From the NCBI RefSeq assembly GCF_010389155.1, contig NC_057768.1, positions 39,659,633-39,723,632 of the forward strand: a DNA stretch of 64,000 nucleotides. Direction: 5' to 3'. Under the pieces are notes generated by a model. The model saw only the letters and a program-made list of their open reading frames with translations. It had not been told where the DNA came from and ran no database searches. The stretch comes from Erigeron canadensis (Eukaryota; Streptophyta; Magnoliopsida; Asterales; Asteraceae). Below, one piece after another: positions 37,617 through 49,455 of this stretch; the first letter of the stretch is position 1, and every line of letters begins with the position of its first letter. The translations under genes and the position numbers were made by a program.

Positions 37617-38661
37617 TTGTATCACCTTAATCAACAAACCTTCAAATTAGATAGAGAAAGGTAAATCTGCAAAACCACCACCAGAATGCTTATAACAATG
37701 ATATTCACTTCATTTATACAAGGTCTAAACAATTGGGTGTGCCCATTCATAATCTAAAGGCTCGTATTGCCCTAGGGTTATGGTACTATGGAAGTGACAT
37801 GAAGATTATAAACAGAAGGAACGTTCAAACACAAACTTCATCCCAATTCTTATCAATTCTAACATTCGCGACTCCCTATTGTATCATTCAGTAATGAGCA
37901 TAATATACTATTCAAAGTTTCAAAATAACAACTTGAAAATCTTTATACCAATCCACAGATAACAAGTCTACAAATCCTTTTAGGTCATAAAGCTTCCAGC
38001 ATTACAGGGATGCTCTACAGTTTGACTACACAAGTCCCAGTGGTAGCTCTATTCAATTCAACAATTTTATGTACAAATTAATAAATATGGGTTAACAGGT
38101 TTACCTCTACAAGATATTACTGCAAAGAGCTGCTATAAAACATTCAAGTTCAGAGCTTTATGGCTTTCTGCAAATTATATAACTATATAAACTGTTAAAA
38201 ACGAAAACTTGACATAAAAAAATTTGAAAACAATAAGAATCTTTTTATAGGCATCACAAAAAACACAAAAAGCAAGCACCTTTAAGGCTTTAACACTATT
38301 TTAACCTTCTTATTTATGGGTTTATTTTGCATCAATCTTGAATAAGTGTGAGTGAAACTGGGAAACCCTTTTTTAATTGTGGGTAATTTTGTTAATTTCT
38401 TGAAGGTAAGTGGCAATTGAATAAAGTATGTTATTACCAAAAAGGCCACTCCTTTCTTGAGATCTAAAATACAAAAGTAGTTTTTTCTGTTTGTACCTTG
38501 TGCACCGAATGTCGTACATTATTTCGGTTTTGGAAAATTTGGATTGTAAAAGAGATAAATGTAAAGCCCTCATCTTTAAACCCATAGAAAGGGGGGTTTG
38601 GTATGTGAAATGGTAGCTTTGAAGTGGGATTCTTGAAAGCCCAAGATTTTAGTGGTTAGAA
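37617..38661. other. Divergent intergenic region, HPPK/DHPS and FLN2
   Basis: 1,045 bases between the two start codons, presumably holding both promoters and leaders. No TATA box is convincing on either side and no other gene is seen. Confidence 0.5.
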
Positions 38662-41600
38662 ATGGCTTCTTTGCCTTCTTTTACTCAATTTTGTTCTTTA
38701 CACAGGTAATATATGTTTCCTTTTTTCTCCCCATTTACACACATATAATACACATCTACATATGTATATCTATATCTATATCTATATACCAACATACCCA
38801 TATGCTATTTATAGTTGTAAATAAAGAATATATGTTGAATTGCTTGTAAATTTTAGGATAAGAAATGGGAATTCTGTAAACTTAGTTTAGTTTAGTTTTG
38901 TTTTTTCCCTAAAACTTATTATGTAACTGTATGGAGAGGATAAACATGGAAATGGATTGATTTGAAGATAAAATATAGTCGCAGGGTATAAGGGAGGTGA
39001 AATTGTGTTGTTTGTTGCTCATTATTTGGCTTTTGAGGTCAAATGGAGTAACTTTAACTCAAAATTTGATACCACTACACAAGAAAGTATTTTGAAGTAC
39101 AATAATCTTCATTATAAACGATACCTTGAATAGACATCAGATGCTAGATTGAGGTCAAATGAATAATCTTGTATTGGCAGATTTCATATCCATTGAGCAA
39201 AGATAAGAAATGGTATTGTTTTTGACGAACATGCAAATGATGTTTTATATTGTGAGTTAAGTATAGAAGTTAATGGTTTCTTATATGTGTAGGTGGCAGT
39301 CGAATCTGCCTTCACTATCTTCAATAAACTTTGTACAATTCCCAGATGTTAGATTGCGTAGTACATTTGCTATTACAGCAGTTCGTAGAAAAAAGGCTGC
39401 AGAAAATCCATCTGATGGGGAAGAAGATGACTCGGAAAAGAAGACACCACGTAAAAGAGCTCCAACTAGAAGAAGAAAAAAAACAGAATTAGAAGTTTCG
39501 GAGGAGAGCCAGATAGTAGAGAGTAGTATAAGTAACATGGATGAAGGGACATCATTGCCTTCTGAGTCAGCTAAGCCCGAGAAACCTCAAAGAAGAACGC
39601 GGAAAAAAGGTCTGCTTGTGTTCATGAAAAATGATTTGGCTAAATATGAAACATTAGTTTTTTACTTTTCCTTAGAAAGAAACAATTGTTCTTGTAAAAT
39701 TAAAAGATAAAGACTAAAGAGAAGATATGTTAGTGAACTTACTTTCATACTTAGTGTTTTAGGACCTCCAATCAAACAATGGACCTGGTTAGCGTTATCT
39801 CCCTTGACCGATGATTGTGCCTGTTCTTTGGTTATAACTGATAACCTAATAACATGTTGATTTTTGAAAGCATTTGACCGAAAGGATTTTGATTTTATCT
39901 GCAAGCCCTTGCTTGGGACTATATTGTAAAATATTTTGCTTTTGACCACATACTATCCTTTTTCAGAAACAGCAGTTGCCTCTACTTCAAGTAGCTTAGA
40001 CGAAGAACCGGAAAAGAAGGTGACAAGGCGGAGGCGTACAAAGAAAAAGATTGAGGAAACAACATATGAAGGTAGCGAAACCGAACTTAGTGAGCCCGAA
40101 GAAGATACTGATAATGAAAAAGATCTAGAACTTGATGCCATTGACGGAAACGATATTAGTTTTACATACGCATGGCCTCCTTTAGTTTGTTGTTTCGGAC
40201 CGATTCAACATGCGTTTGTGCCATCAGGAAGACAGGCCAATAGACTTATAGACCATGAATCACACGAACGTATGAAGGACGCGTTGTGGACCCCGGAGAA
40301 GTTTGTAAGGGCTCCTGGAGGTTGTGCAGCCGATGTTGCATTGTGTCTTGCTAGATTTGGAAGTAATGCAGCTGTTATGGGTAAAATTGGAGATGATGAT
40401 TTTGGACAAGCATTGTTGTATCATTTGAATGAGAGTAGAGTGCAGACTCGATCGGTGCGGATTGATCCGAAGCGAACCACCGCGGTCTCGCGGATGAAAA
40501 TGAGTAAAAGAGGCAATTTAAAAATGACATCTATCACCCCGTGTGCTGAGGATGGTCTAAAGAAGTCAGAAATCAACATCGATGTTCTAAAAGAGGTATG
40601 AAAACTTCATAAACTTTGAAATAATTGTGCTTCTCGTTTTCTTACTACAGTATAAAATTTTGGAATCATATATGATACTACCTATTTACACAAATTTTTA
40701 ATCTTTTGACAAAGGTATTTCTGGTCAATCAGACCCAATATGTTATTCGGATAAAAAGTTTCTACTTTTTTTTTACCTGTTGCCCAAACTTCCCGTTCTG
40801 CCACCTTTAATATACTACATATTAACCAAGGTGCTTTAGTTAACACAGGATTGTTATGTAATATGAATCAAGTTACACTAAAGACTCGTGGGAGAACATT
40901 ATAGACAGACTATGTATTATTTCGTTTTATCGTAAGTTGCAAAATCGATTTAAGTTAGATGCGAATGCTTTTCCAAGTTTAATTGACCAGCAAACACTTT
41001 ACTTTTCTTTCTTATAAATTTATAATCCCATGTCTAAGTTTTTGATTATAGCTCTTTAAGACGGTTGTAAACAGTTGTATATACCATGGCTACTACATAG
41101 CATTCAACATAATAACCTGTTTGCTTTTTGATTAACGAGAGAAAGTACCCGTGCGTTGCAGCGGTGAGATTGTGGGGGTGATAGGTCATAGAGTGTGATA
41201 AGTCATAGGAGGTGATAGGTCATAGAGTGTAATAGCCAAATGCCTTAGCCGTTCGGGCTCCGCCCTCGGATTTAAAAATTCATCGAAAGTATATATCGAA
41301 TGACCTCTCTAATGAAAGAGCAACAACAACAACAACAGGACCCAATCCCTGCGCGTGGTATGGGGGAGGTAAGCTGTAGACAGTCTTACCTCTACACAAA
41401 GGTAGAGAGACTGCTTCCATAGGGACCTCCGGCCACAAAGGAGTGCAAGACGGAAAATGAGAAATGTTTAGAAAATCATACCTGTCTGCCGAGAATCTGA
41501 AAAGAAAAAATACCTGTCTGCTGGGTCCGGCTACTATGCGGGTCGAACGTTTATCACTCATGCGTCCTTCCGATATCTTAGAAACAAGTTTGACAATACA

Positions 41601-44600
41601 AATACAAATACGAAAGCAATCATATTGGGCATATTAAACAACATAAAAGTAGCAAACTAATACGTAACTCGAACAAGTAGTGAGAAACAACAAGACAAAC
41701 ATACAAATAAATAAGAAATGACAAAACCTGAAAAGGGTCCCGATTGAGCCAAGGTAGTAACTACTTCTAAACAACCTATGGAAAAAAGAAAAAAAGACCT
41801 TAGGCCACCTAGCTATCCTAATCCTAATCCTCTCACCTGCTCTTCTAAACCAATAAACTAGTCCTAAACCCCTAGTCCTCTAGATAAACTCTCATTGGTC
41901 ATGTCCTCCGACAGCCATCTTGGGGGAAACAAACACAAGAGTAACCTCCCCCCTCGGTTTAGGCCTCTCGAGACTCAAGGCCAAAAACCCCTACGAAAGG
42001 TCACAGAGAACCAAAGTCTAAATAAAAAGTCTACTTAATCTAAAACCCATATGCCTTACCCTCGCATTCCACTACCTCTACCTGGAAGCTCCTCTAACGC
42101 ATTCGGAATTCCGTACTTTCACCTCCATCTACCTACCACTCTTCCTGTCACGTCAAAGTCCTCTGTAGCGTAGCTAAGCCACTTCTCTAGGCCAAACCCT
42201 CACAAACCTCCTTTGGCAAGGCAATATGGGAAAAGAAGACTATCTAGGTCACCCAAAAGTCCTACCCTAACCTACTATTCTACTCTAATCCTAGTTCTCC
42301 ATGCCGTCCTATCCGACGTCATGTCCTCCGACAGGCCAAGTTCAATTAGATCCTTCGCTAATCGATCCCCCCACCTCATCTTTGGTCGTCTCCTTCTTCG
42401 TATGCCGTCCACGTGAATAGACTCCGCTGTCCTTAGTGGTGCAGTTTCATCCCTTCTCCTAACATGGCCAAACCATCTCAAGCGCTCTTCCCTTAGCTTG
42501 TTAATGATGGTCCCTACTTCAAGTTCCGCTCTAAAAACTCCCGTTGGGATCCTGTCTGCTAAGGTCTTCCCGCAAGTCTACCTTAACATCCTCATCTCAG
42601 CCACCTCTACTCGAGCCGCTTGGGCTTTCGTCATCGCCCAACATTCTGACCCGTATAGCATAGCCGGTCTAATAGCCACTCTATAGAACTTCCCTTTCAG
42701 CTTTAGCGGGATCCTCTTGTCGCACATGACCCCCGTAGCTGCTCTCCACTTCATCCATCCGGCTTGGATTCGATGTGTCACGTCTTCGTCTATCCCACCC
42801 GATTTGTGTATCACTGATCCCAGGTATCTCTAATGAAAGAGCATGAAATTTTAAGAACACCCATATAATTTTTATAATTAATTGATGTACGGTTTTTGAT
42901 ATAAAAGATTTTAACTGAATTAGAGGATTAAAATGATTTATGGAGGAAAGAGAAAAAAATGAGTGGTTGAGATTTGAGTGGAGAGAGATGAAAATGAGTG
43001 GTTGAAAAGTTAAAAGTTGAAAAAATTTGGTGGGAACAAATGCTTTATAATGTAGTATAAATTTAGATATAGATATTGTGAACTGTACCCATTTGACCAG
43101 TAAAATATGTTGGGGATACGTATACAATTACGAACAAAACAGGATATATATTCAATCTCCGAAGGCGTGTGGAACACTATCAAATTGAATCAATTTCGGT
43201 GGTTCACCCCAAATTACTCAATCGGATACAATTAGAGATTCGAGAACGTTCTATATGTTTGTGTTTGAGAGAAAAATTGTAAAACGGGAGAGAATTCAAT
43301 AGAATTTGTATTTCAGAATCTATGTCGCCAGGCCCGTAACTGCTTTTATGCAGTTAAATTTGACTTTGCCAAATTGGCAAAATAAGTCCCTCATTTACCG
43401 AAAATTAATTTTCTGAGACGTTTTTGCCATAACAATATTAAGCTCGACCCCAGCCAGGGGCTCTGCCCCTTGGACCCCGCTCCCAGGGGCGCTACCCCCG
43501 GACCCCCGTCCCTTAGGGGCTTCGCCCCTAAAATCATAATAAATTCATATAAGCGTGCACTCCGCACCACCATACTTATATGATGTATTATTATGACTTA
43601 AATGAACAATTAACCCAATTACACTAAAATACCAACAAAATACAAGCTAAAATCACTCATTTTCACACATTATTGTGCAGGCAAAGTTTTTTTACTTCAA
43701 TTCATTCTCTCTTCTTGATCGTAAAACAAGAACAAGTGCTTTACAAGCTATCAAGATCTCCAAGCAGTTTGGAGGGGTTATCTTTTTCGATGTGAATCTA
43801 CCTCTACCACTCTGGCATTCTCGAGAAGAAACTCTCTCGATCATTCAAGAGGCGTTGGAACTTGCAGATATAATTGAGGTTACCAAGCAAGAACTTGAGT
43901 TCTTGTGTGGTATCGAGCCCTCTGAAAGATTTGACACCAAAGATAATGATAAATCAAAATTTGTTCATTATGACCCAGATGTTATTGCTCCAGTTTTACA
44001 TGACGATCTTGAACTTTTATTTGTTACAAATGGGACTTCTAAGATTCATTATTACACAAAAACACACAACGGTTCAGTTCTTGGAACAGAGGATGTACCC
44101 ATTACTCCTTTCACTTCTGACATGTCTGCATCCGGAAATGGCATTGTTGCAGGTAACCTGTGTGTTTTAGGGTTTGTCTGTTTGTGAAATGGCATGTTAG
44201 TCTGGTTTCTGATATCTTTTTTGAAATGATGGATTCAGGGCTTATGAGTAAATTGATAGTTCAGCCACACTTGATGACCGATAAAGAGTATTTGGTTCAC
44301 AGCATTAATTATTCTATTAACCGTGGGGTCTCAGAACAATGGATGCAGGCTCGAACACGAGGCTACCCTCCTAAACCGGGTATGGAAGATGATGAGTTCT
44401 TCCCTGACCCTAATGGTTTTAAAACCATCACAGAAAAAGCATACCGAACACTCTTTCCTGTAAGTTCAACATCTTTATTCTTTAGAGCTTTAATTTATAT
44501 AGAATCATGGTGAAATTGGAATTACTGATGTGTCATGGTTCAGCTTGAGTTATATTTAATTTGTTAACAATGGTATTGAATAGTTAAGCTTAAGAAAAAT

Positions 44601-45118
44601 AGGTCCAATGGGTTTTACGGTTTAAAGATCATACGAAGCATCCTCAAATGCTAACAATCTTACTTTCTTTGAGATAATCTGATCTTTGATCATGACCATC
44701 GTATCTGACCTATTACACAACCCATCCATTTCCAACTATATATGAATCATATCAATGCCATGGGTTTTTCACCTTTTAATTGAAAATGTAGATAAAATGG
44801 TATATAATCAACTTGTATGATCTTTCAATTGCTTAAATAGACAAATACTTGTCTTGGCATAATTATACCATTTGAAAATCATCAGTTAGCATTCTCGAGT
44901 GCTTACATTTCCTCTTCTTATCTAATTATGTATAGATCGAGAGTGATGATTCAGAAGATGTAAATATTACCATAAACAGACATGAGGGTGATGATTCGGA
45001 AGAAGAAGATGATGTTAATGTGGAGAGACACGATGATTATGATTCAGAGGATATAGGTGACACAGAATTAGATGACGAGGAACCTGTACGCAAAGTAAGG
45101 TCAGCAATTGGTGCTTAA
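38662..45118 (+). CDS. FLN2: FRUCTOKINASE-LIKE 2, plastid pfkB-family protein
   Basis: Plastid nucleoid protein associated with the plastid-encoded RNA polymerase and thioredoxin z in Arabidopsis; needed for chloroplast development. Six exons: 38662-38705, 39293-39609, 39967-40595, 43681-44152, 44239-44459, 44936-45118; phases close to 621 aa (Arabidopsis about 614, from memory). A Ser-rich transit peptide is followed by ~130 residues of alternating basic (RRRRTKKK) and acidic tracts. The pfkB domain runs from about 191 ([67 protein letters not shown]). FLN2 rather than FLN1 is supported by FVPSGR, RAPGGCA and FLCGIEP. Oddities: the catalytic pfkB aspartate is asparagine ([10 protein letters not shown]), and the last exon encodes a 61-residue very acidic tail. 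Intron 3 (3.1 kb) holds a LINE and a solo LTR. Confidence 0.94.
41139..41260. repeat. Repeat fragment, CCCGTGCGTTGCAGCGG family
   Basis: In FLN2 intron 3. The phrase ACGAGAGAAAGTACCCGTGC, then GTTGCAGCGGTGAGATTG, recurs in degraded form at 56919-57000 and at the right edge (63953 on); a related body lies at 63250-63330. It resembles termini of plant non-autonomous DNA elements, possibly Helitron-type, but no CTAG end was found here. Confidence 0.5.
41323..42826 (-). mobile_element. 5'-truncated RTE-type LINE with 17-bp TSD
   Basis: The element is flanked by the identical 17-mer TCTCTAATGAAAGAGCA (41306-41322 and 42827-42843), a target duplication. On the minus strand it runs from the C-terminal end of reverse transcriptase to a 3' tail of (TTG)n at about 41323-41337. 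The coding remnant is described separately. 5' truncation with a long exact duplication is the hallmark of target-primed reverse transcription. It lies antisense in FLN2 intron 3. Confidence 0.93.
42275..42826 (-). pseudogene. LINE reverse-transcriptase C-terminal remnant
   Basis: One minus-strand frame reads [36 protein letters not shown], then [17 protein letters not shown] and [16 protein letters not shown], and stops at 42275. These are the conserved post-RT motifs of plant RTE-type LINEs. An in-frame TAG at 42578-42580 interrupts it where the family normally has tryptophan. The catalytic RT core and endonuclease lay upstream and are lost to the 5' truncation. Confidence 0.88.
43108..43637. 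mobile_element. Solo LTR, 530 bp, TSD AAATA
   Basis: Begins TGTTGGGGATACG and ends AATACCAACA, i.e. TGTTGG...CCAACA inverted termini. It is bounded by AAATA at 43103-43107 and 43638-43642, the 5-bp duplication of LTR retroelements. It contains a GC-rich hairpin-forming patch (about 43452-43530) with repeated GGGGC...GCCCC words. No internal domain adjoins it, so it is a solo LTR left by recombination. Copia type is inferred from the short LTR. Its right end is 43 bases from FLN2 exon 4. Confidence 0.92.
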
Positions 45119-46799
45119 ACAAGAGTTTCATGGGTCTTTTGGTTTCATAATTTCACATCAATCTTTCTTAAACTTGAGACTAAATGCTACCTTTGATGGG
45201 GATTAGAGTGATATTTTTGCATTTTGTTGGATATGCAATTTTGTAGTTTCATCTATTTAATGATATTTACATAGTCATTTACAAACTTGCCTGGTTCTTG
45301 CTTGTGGACTTTATCCAAGTTTGTGACCTCACTAGCATTGTGCACAATACATATGTTGAAGGAATACATTTCGGATAAGTTTCAAAATTAGAAAATTACA
45401 ACCATTCAGTCAGTCATGCTTGGATACATTCGTCAAAATACAGGATTCATCGTTTCAATAACTATCGTTATCAAGTGTCAACTCTATATTTCAACGCTTA
45501 GCAAACATATATATATGTTCTATATAATAGTCGAATGTAGTAGATTGTAATATGATAAACTTTCAACAAGTTTGCTGATTTCAATTCCATGTATGAAAAT
45601 GAAATATGTGCTTACATCGTTCTATCCATGAACCACTTTGGTATCAAATTACAATCTACCAGTTCCCATTTTTAACTCTCTTCCTTTATTACATTCATTA
45701 TTTAAACGCATTCCTTTCATATTACCTTACTTTATCATTTGATTATATTTTATATACATTAGCCAATACGTTTTACTGTTCATGTCGGTTGTACTGCACG
45801 CAAAAGAAGAGTGTCAAAGCTTCTCCGTTTAACATCTCCACTAGCTTTTATGTTAGCCATTTCCCCTCATTGGCAAGTTTCTACAGCCAATTGGTGCCTT
45901 GTCCTTTCTATGCGAATTGCAATGTAAGATTATCATAGTGATGTTTACAAAGAACACCAGGAATACTGAATTCATTCAATTGATCAAGCTAATGAGTGAT
46001 AAACATATATTAATGCAGCTTCAAATTTGAAACTCGTTTCATTGTAACATCTAATTTTTAGGAAGACGATATGATTGCTGATTATTGACAAAATGAAAAA
46101 AAGATATATTCACACATTCTTTACTAGAAATTTTAAACCAATTAGTCAATTATAATGACCAGAAAGGTTAAATTAGGTAAATGGTAAGCATAACAGCATA
46201 TGTATGCAATTGATATGCAGCCACATATCTTTATTAGAACTGCTACTTAAAGATTTCAGTGTAAGTGTATAACCGTTAATTTATATATGTTTCTTTGAAT
46301 TAAGTGTATAAACTGTTTAACCATTCTCTTAGATGCCACTAGATAATGATATCACACGAATAACATAAACACTAAAGACATAAACTATGAAAATGAACCT
46401 CAAGATGATATTTTACGAGGCATCAAAAACAGAACCAAAAATAAAAGTGGAGGCTAACTTTTGATAAACTGAAAAGACGAACACAAGCCTTGAGGTTGGC
46501 CGGATGTCACAGCTCAAACTAAAACCGGTTATAGCGAAGGACCAGACACATAGAAGAACCAGTTTTATAACTTACAATTCCGTGAAGTTCAACTTCCGGT
46601 TTTTCAACTGTATTTGTTCTCCATAAGGTTGCATAGATAACATCATCTAGCCTATGAGCCTAACTTTCTAATAGCATATGCCGATGGGGTTTCTTTAAAT
46701 ATCATAATAAACCACGATAAACAAGAAATCGACATTCTCTGATTGTTTCAGATTAACAGGCCTTGGAAATTCACAAAAGATGGAGCTCAAGTCATTTCA
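45119..46799. other. Convergent intergenic region FLN2 / RimP-like
   Basis: 1.68 kb between the two stop codons, holding both 3' UTRs. It is AT-rich. The open frame at 45606-45938 has no family resemblance and biased composition, so it was not called. Confidence 0.5.
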
Positions 46800-49455
46800 T
46801 TAGTCAAGGTACAAGCTTACCTGCTCAATCATTTCATATGGCAGCTTGAGTCGCCAGTCCTTTTGTTTGCGACTCATAGGCCTTCCTTTAGCTGCAGGGT
46901 CTCGGTTTTCCTTAACATCAGCTAACCTCCACACACAGTTCCCTGATTCAGCTTCAAGGGAATCCAAAAACAATATCTGTTCCTTCAGGGATCTAGAATT
47001 CTCCTGTTCAACATACTTAACTCGCATTGGCATTTCCTTGAAACGTTGTAAATCATCAGGAACTCTTAGCAGCCTATCCGCCCCAGGAGAGGAAACCTTT
47101 GTAGAAGAAAGAAAAGATATGAACCTTTTGTACTCAATGTAAATAATGATGTAACACGTTCCAAGTTATATACATAAATCAGAAAATATTTAATGCATTT
47201 TCATTTTCTAAAAACGGTTACCTCAAGAGCCAAGTCAGTGGGAATGTCTCCAACATTTCCTGCTTCATCCAGCCGTTTCTTGTATTCACGACTATAGCTT
47301 TTGATATCCTCCATACTGGGGCACCCGTATCTAATCACAAATGACCATATGATGAAAGAGAGATCAAAAAGAATGTTTAATAACAATATGATGGAAATGA
47401 GATTAATAGAAAATCTTACTTATTACAGAGTCTATCAAGTCGGACATAAATGTATCCATTAGGGGAGGTTTTAAAAGAAAAGATTTCTATGTCATCACCA
47501 AACTGCTTCAGCACATCTTGGGCAATAGATAGTACTTTTTCACCCCAATGACAGTTTTGTAGAACAACACCACCTCCATCAGCACCATCTCCAATCTATA
47601 AAATTTCAAAGCATCATAATTAACTAACAGAAAGAGATAACAAGTTCAAGTATACTCAACAAGAATATATTCAAGGAGAATAAATTCAAAAATTAAAGCT
47701 GAGTGAACACACCTCAGGCTCAGCTTCATCTTCTTCCTCCCATAAGTCAATTGGTTCTACCTCATCATTTGAGTCAGCTACAAGATTGCACAAATCAATA
47801 CACACATATGCATGAATACAAACACAATTGTTCACTATGCATATGACTAATCACACTTACTACTAAATCCTTCTCCATGTAGCTCTTTAATATACACTTA
47901 AGATTGTGCAGTGTTCATCCTTACACATTGTAAATGTGCCTACGGGGGGTGTGTTCTCCAACTACCAAGAAACACATATGGTCTTCCAGTCTCAGATAGA
48001 CTTTAGAGAAATGGATCTTTATGGTACAAACACAATACAACTATCATGTATATATTAAGTAAATATTAAGGCATGGCATCGCACAAAGCCACAAACACAA
48101 TAAATCTATCATACATTTCTTCTATGCATACGCACATGGCCATAAAAGTTCCAACTTATGTTTCAACAAGAATATATGATAACTTTTAGAGAACATTATG
48201 GTACACGTATTTTTTGTTTACAGGTAAGGTCATCAAAGTTCCAATACTCAAAATAGCATACTTTTGGTAATAGATGTCTGGTACTATTGGTAATAAGAAA
48301 ATGCTACGTGGCATGTCACATCACGTCATTGGAAAATGCCACATGTCAAATCACCCGAATGCCACAATATCATTGAACTCTTCTTTTTCTAAAAGAAAAT
48401 TATCCACACATAGCCATAAGAGTCTGAAAGACAAATTTGTTCCATACAAGATGTCGCGTATACACACAATTTGTAGACAATGGAACTTGAACCGAAAACC
48501 TCTTGGTTATATGTTTTAGCTCGTATAGTGTCGAGCCATATGACCTGTTAAAGTAGCTACTAGTCTAAAATGATATTTTCTTTAACCTTAACTCTGTTCT
48601 AAAGACAATACTAAATGAGTAGATACCCAACGTCTCATAACAATGAAATAAAAAACATCATAAGCCAAAACTTCAAACAAGACTTGAACACGCATCTTTT
48701 TGGTTGTATGGTTACCTAGAGCATCGTAATGCAGGCCAACTATACAAATAGTTTCAGGGAAAGCCCGTTTCTCTAGCCTTAAACCATATTCTAACTAAAA
48801 GGAAAAGGAAGTTCCCACTGACGTCTTCCACGCGTTTTGGGCCCCAATAACTCAACATTGTATAGGGGAGGTTAAGATATAGGCAAACCTTACATCTACC
48901 TAGGTAAAGAGGGTGCTTCCAGGTTCTACCTAAATAGTAGAAAAGGACCTCCGGCCTTTGCATGGGATGAGGATCGAACCTCTAAACCCTATTCTAACTA
49001 GTATCAAGATTCAACATATACAAGTAAACACCCCATCTTATAACGATGAAACAACAAATATCATAAAGCTAAAAACTTTAAACAAGACTTTCATCAAACA
49101 CTTGGCAGGCATACATAAATATATATATATATATATAAACACAAGAAGCCTTACAGTGAGATAAATCTTCGGGATTATCAATGTGGGTAGCTTCAGATGA
49201 AACATTGTCAGTGGTGGTTGAGTATTTAGCAAAGGAAAGGTAAAAACTTGATGGGGTTTTAAGAGATGTTGAAAAAAGTGGTAATTCAGATGTTTTTTTA
49301 TTAGAGTTAAATTGATGGAAGTGTGAGTGAAAGGTGATGGCCGGTGAAGATGGTGATGATGACGACGACGTGAAACGGAGTGAGGTGTGAATGGATGGTA
49401 GCAGGTTGAGCAATTTGTGAGCTGATTTAGGGTTTAAAAGCATCTTGTTCATCAT
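46800..49455 (-). CDS. RimP-like (UPF0090) organelle-targeted ribosome maturation factor
   Basis: Plant homologue of bacterial RimP, which assists 30S ribosome assembly; like Arabidopsis At1g69210/At1g77122. Five exons: 49155-49455, 47713-47777, 47420-47595, 47222-47330, 46800-47096; phases close to 315 aa. The first ~95 residues are Ser/Thr/His-rich with few acids, a plastid or mitochondrial transit peptide. An acidic linker (EPIDLWEEEDEAEPE) precedes the RimP N-terminal domain (about 123-215: VLSIAQDVLKQFG, GYIYVRLDRL, YSREYKKRLDEAG, DLALEVSSPGADRLL at the junction). Then comes the C-terminal SH3-like domain ending VSLYLD. The hallmark EVSSPGADR is intact. The first of three nearby in-frame ATGs (49455) was chosen. 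The last exon reads straight through a possible GTAAGC donor; ending at 46800 fits the family's end better. Confidence 0.88.
48815..48985 (-). mobile_element. SINE with LINE-derived tail in RimP-like intron 1
   Basis: On the minus strand a B-box (GAGGTTCGATCCTCATCCC, about 48962-48980) is followed by GGCCGGAGGTCC and a segment carrying TACCTAGGTAGATGTAAG and TTAACCTCCCCTATAC. That downstream part matches, in order, the 3' tail of the RTE LINE at 41335-41440. A pol III head joined to a LINE tail defines a SINE. The A-box end and target duplication were not located. Confidence 0.65.

Noticed and set aside
39273..39710. Continuation of FLN2 exon 2 past 39609
   Set aside because: Homology and phase require splicing at AAAAAAG|GTCTGC to the acceptor at 39966; the extra residues are intron.
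45606..45938. 110-residue plus-strand frame downstream of FLN2
   Set aside because: Phe/Tyr/Leu-rich composition of AT-rich 3' flank; no homology recognised.
46743..46820. Sixth exon for the RimP-like gene after a GTAAGC donor
   Set aside because: Reading through gives VSLYLD and a stop, matching the family's C-terminus, whereas no acceptor and conserved continuation were found.
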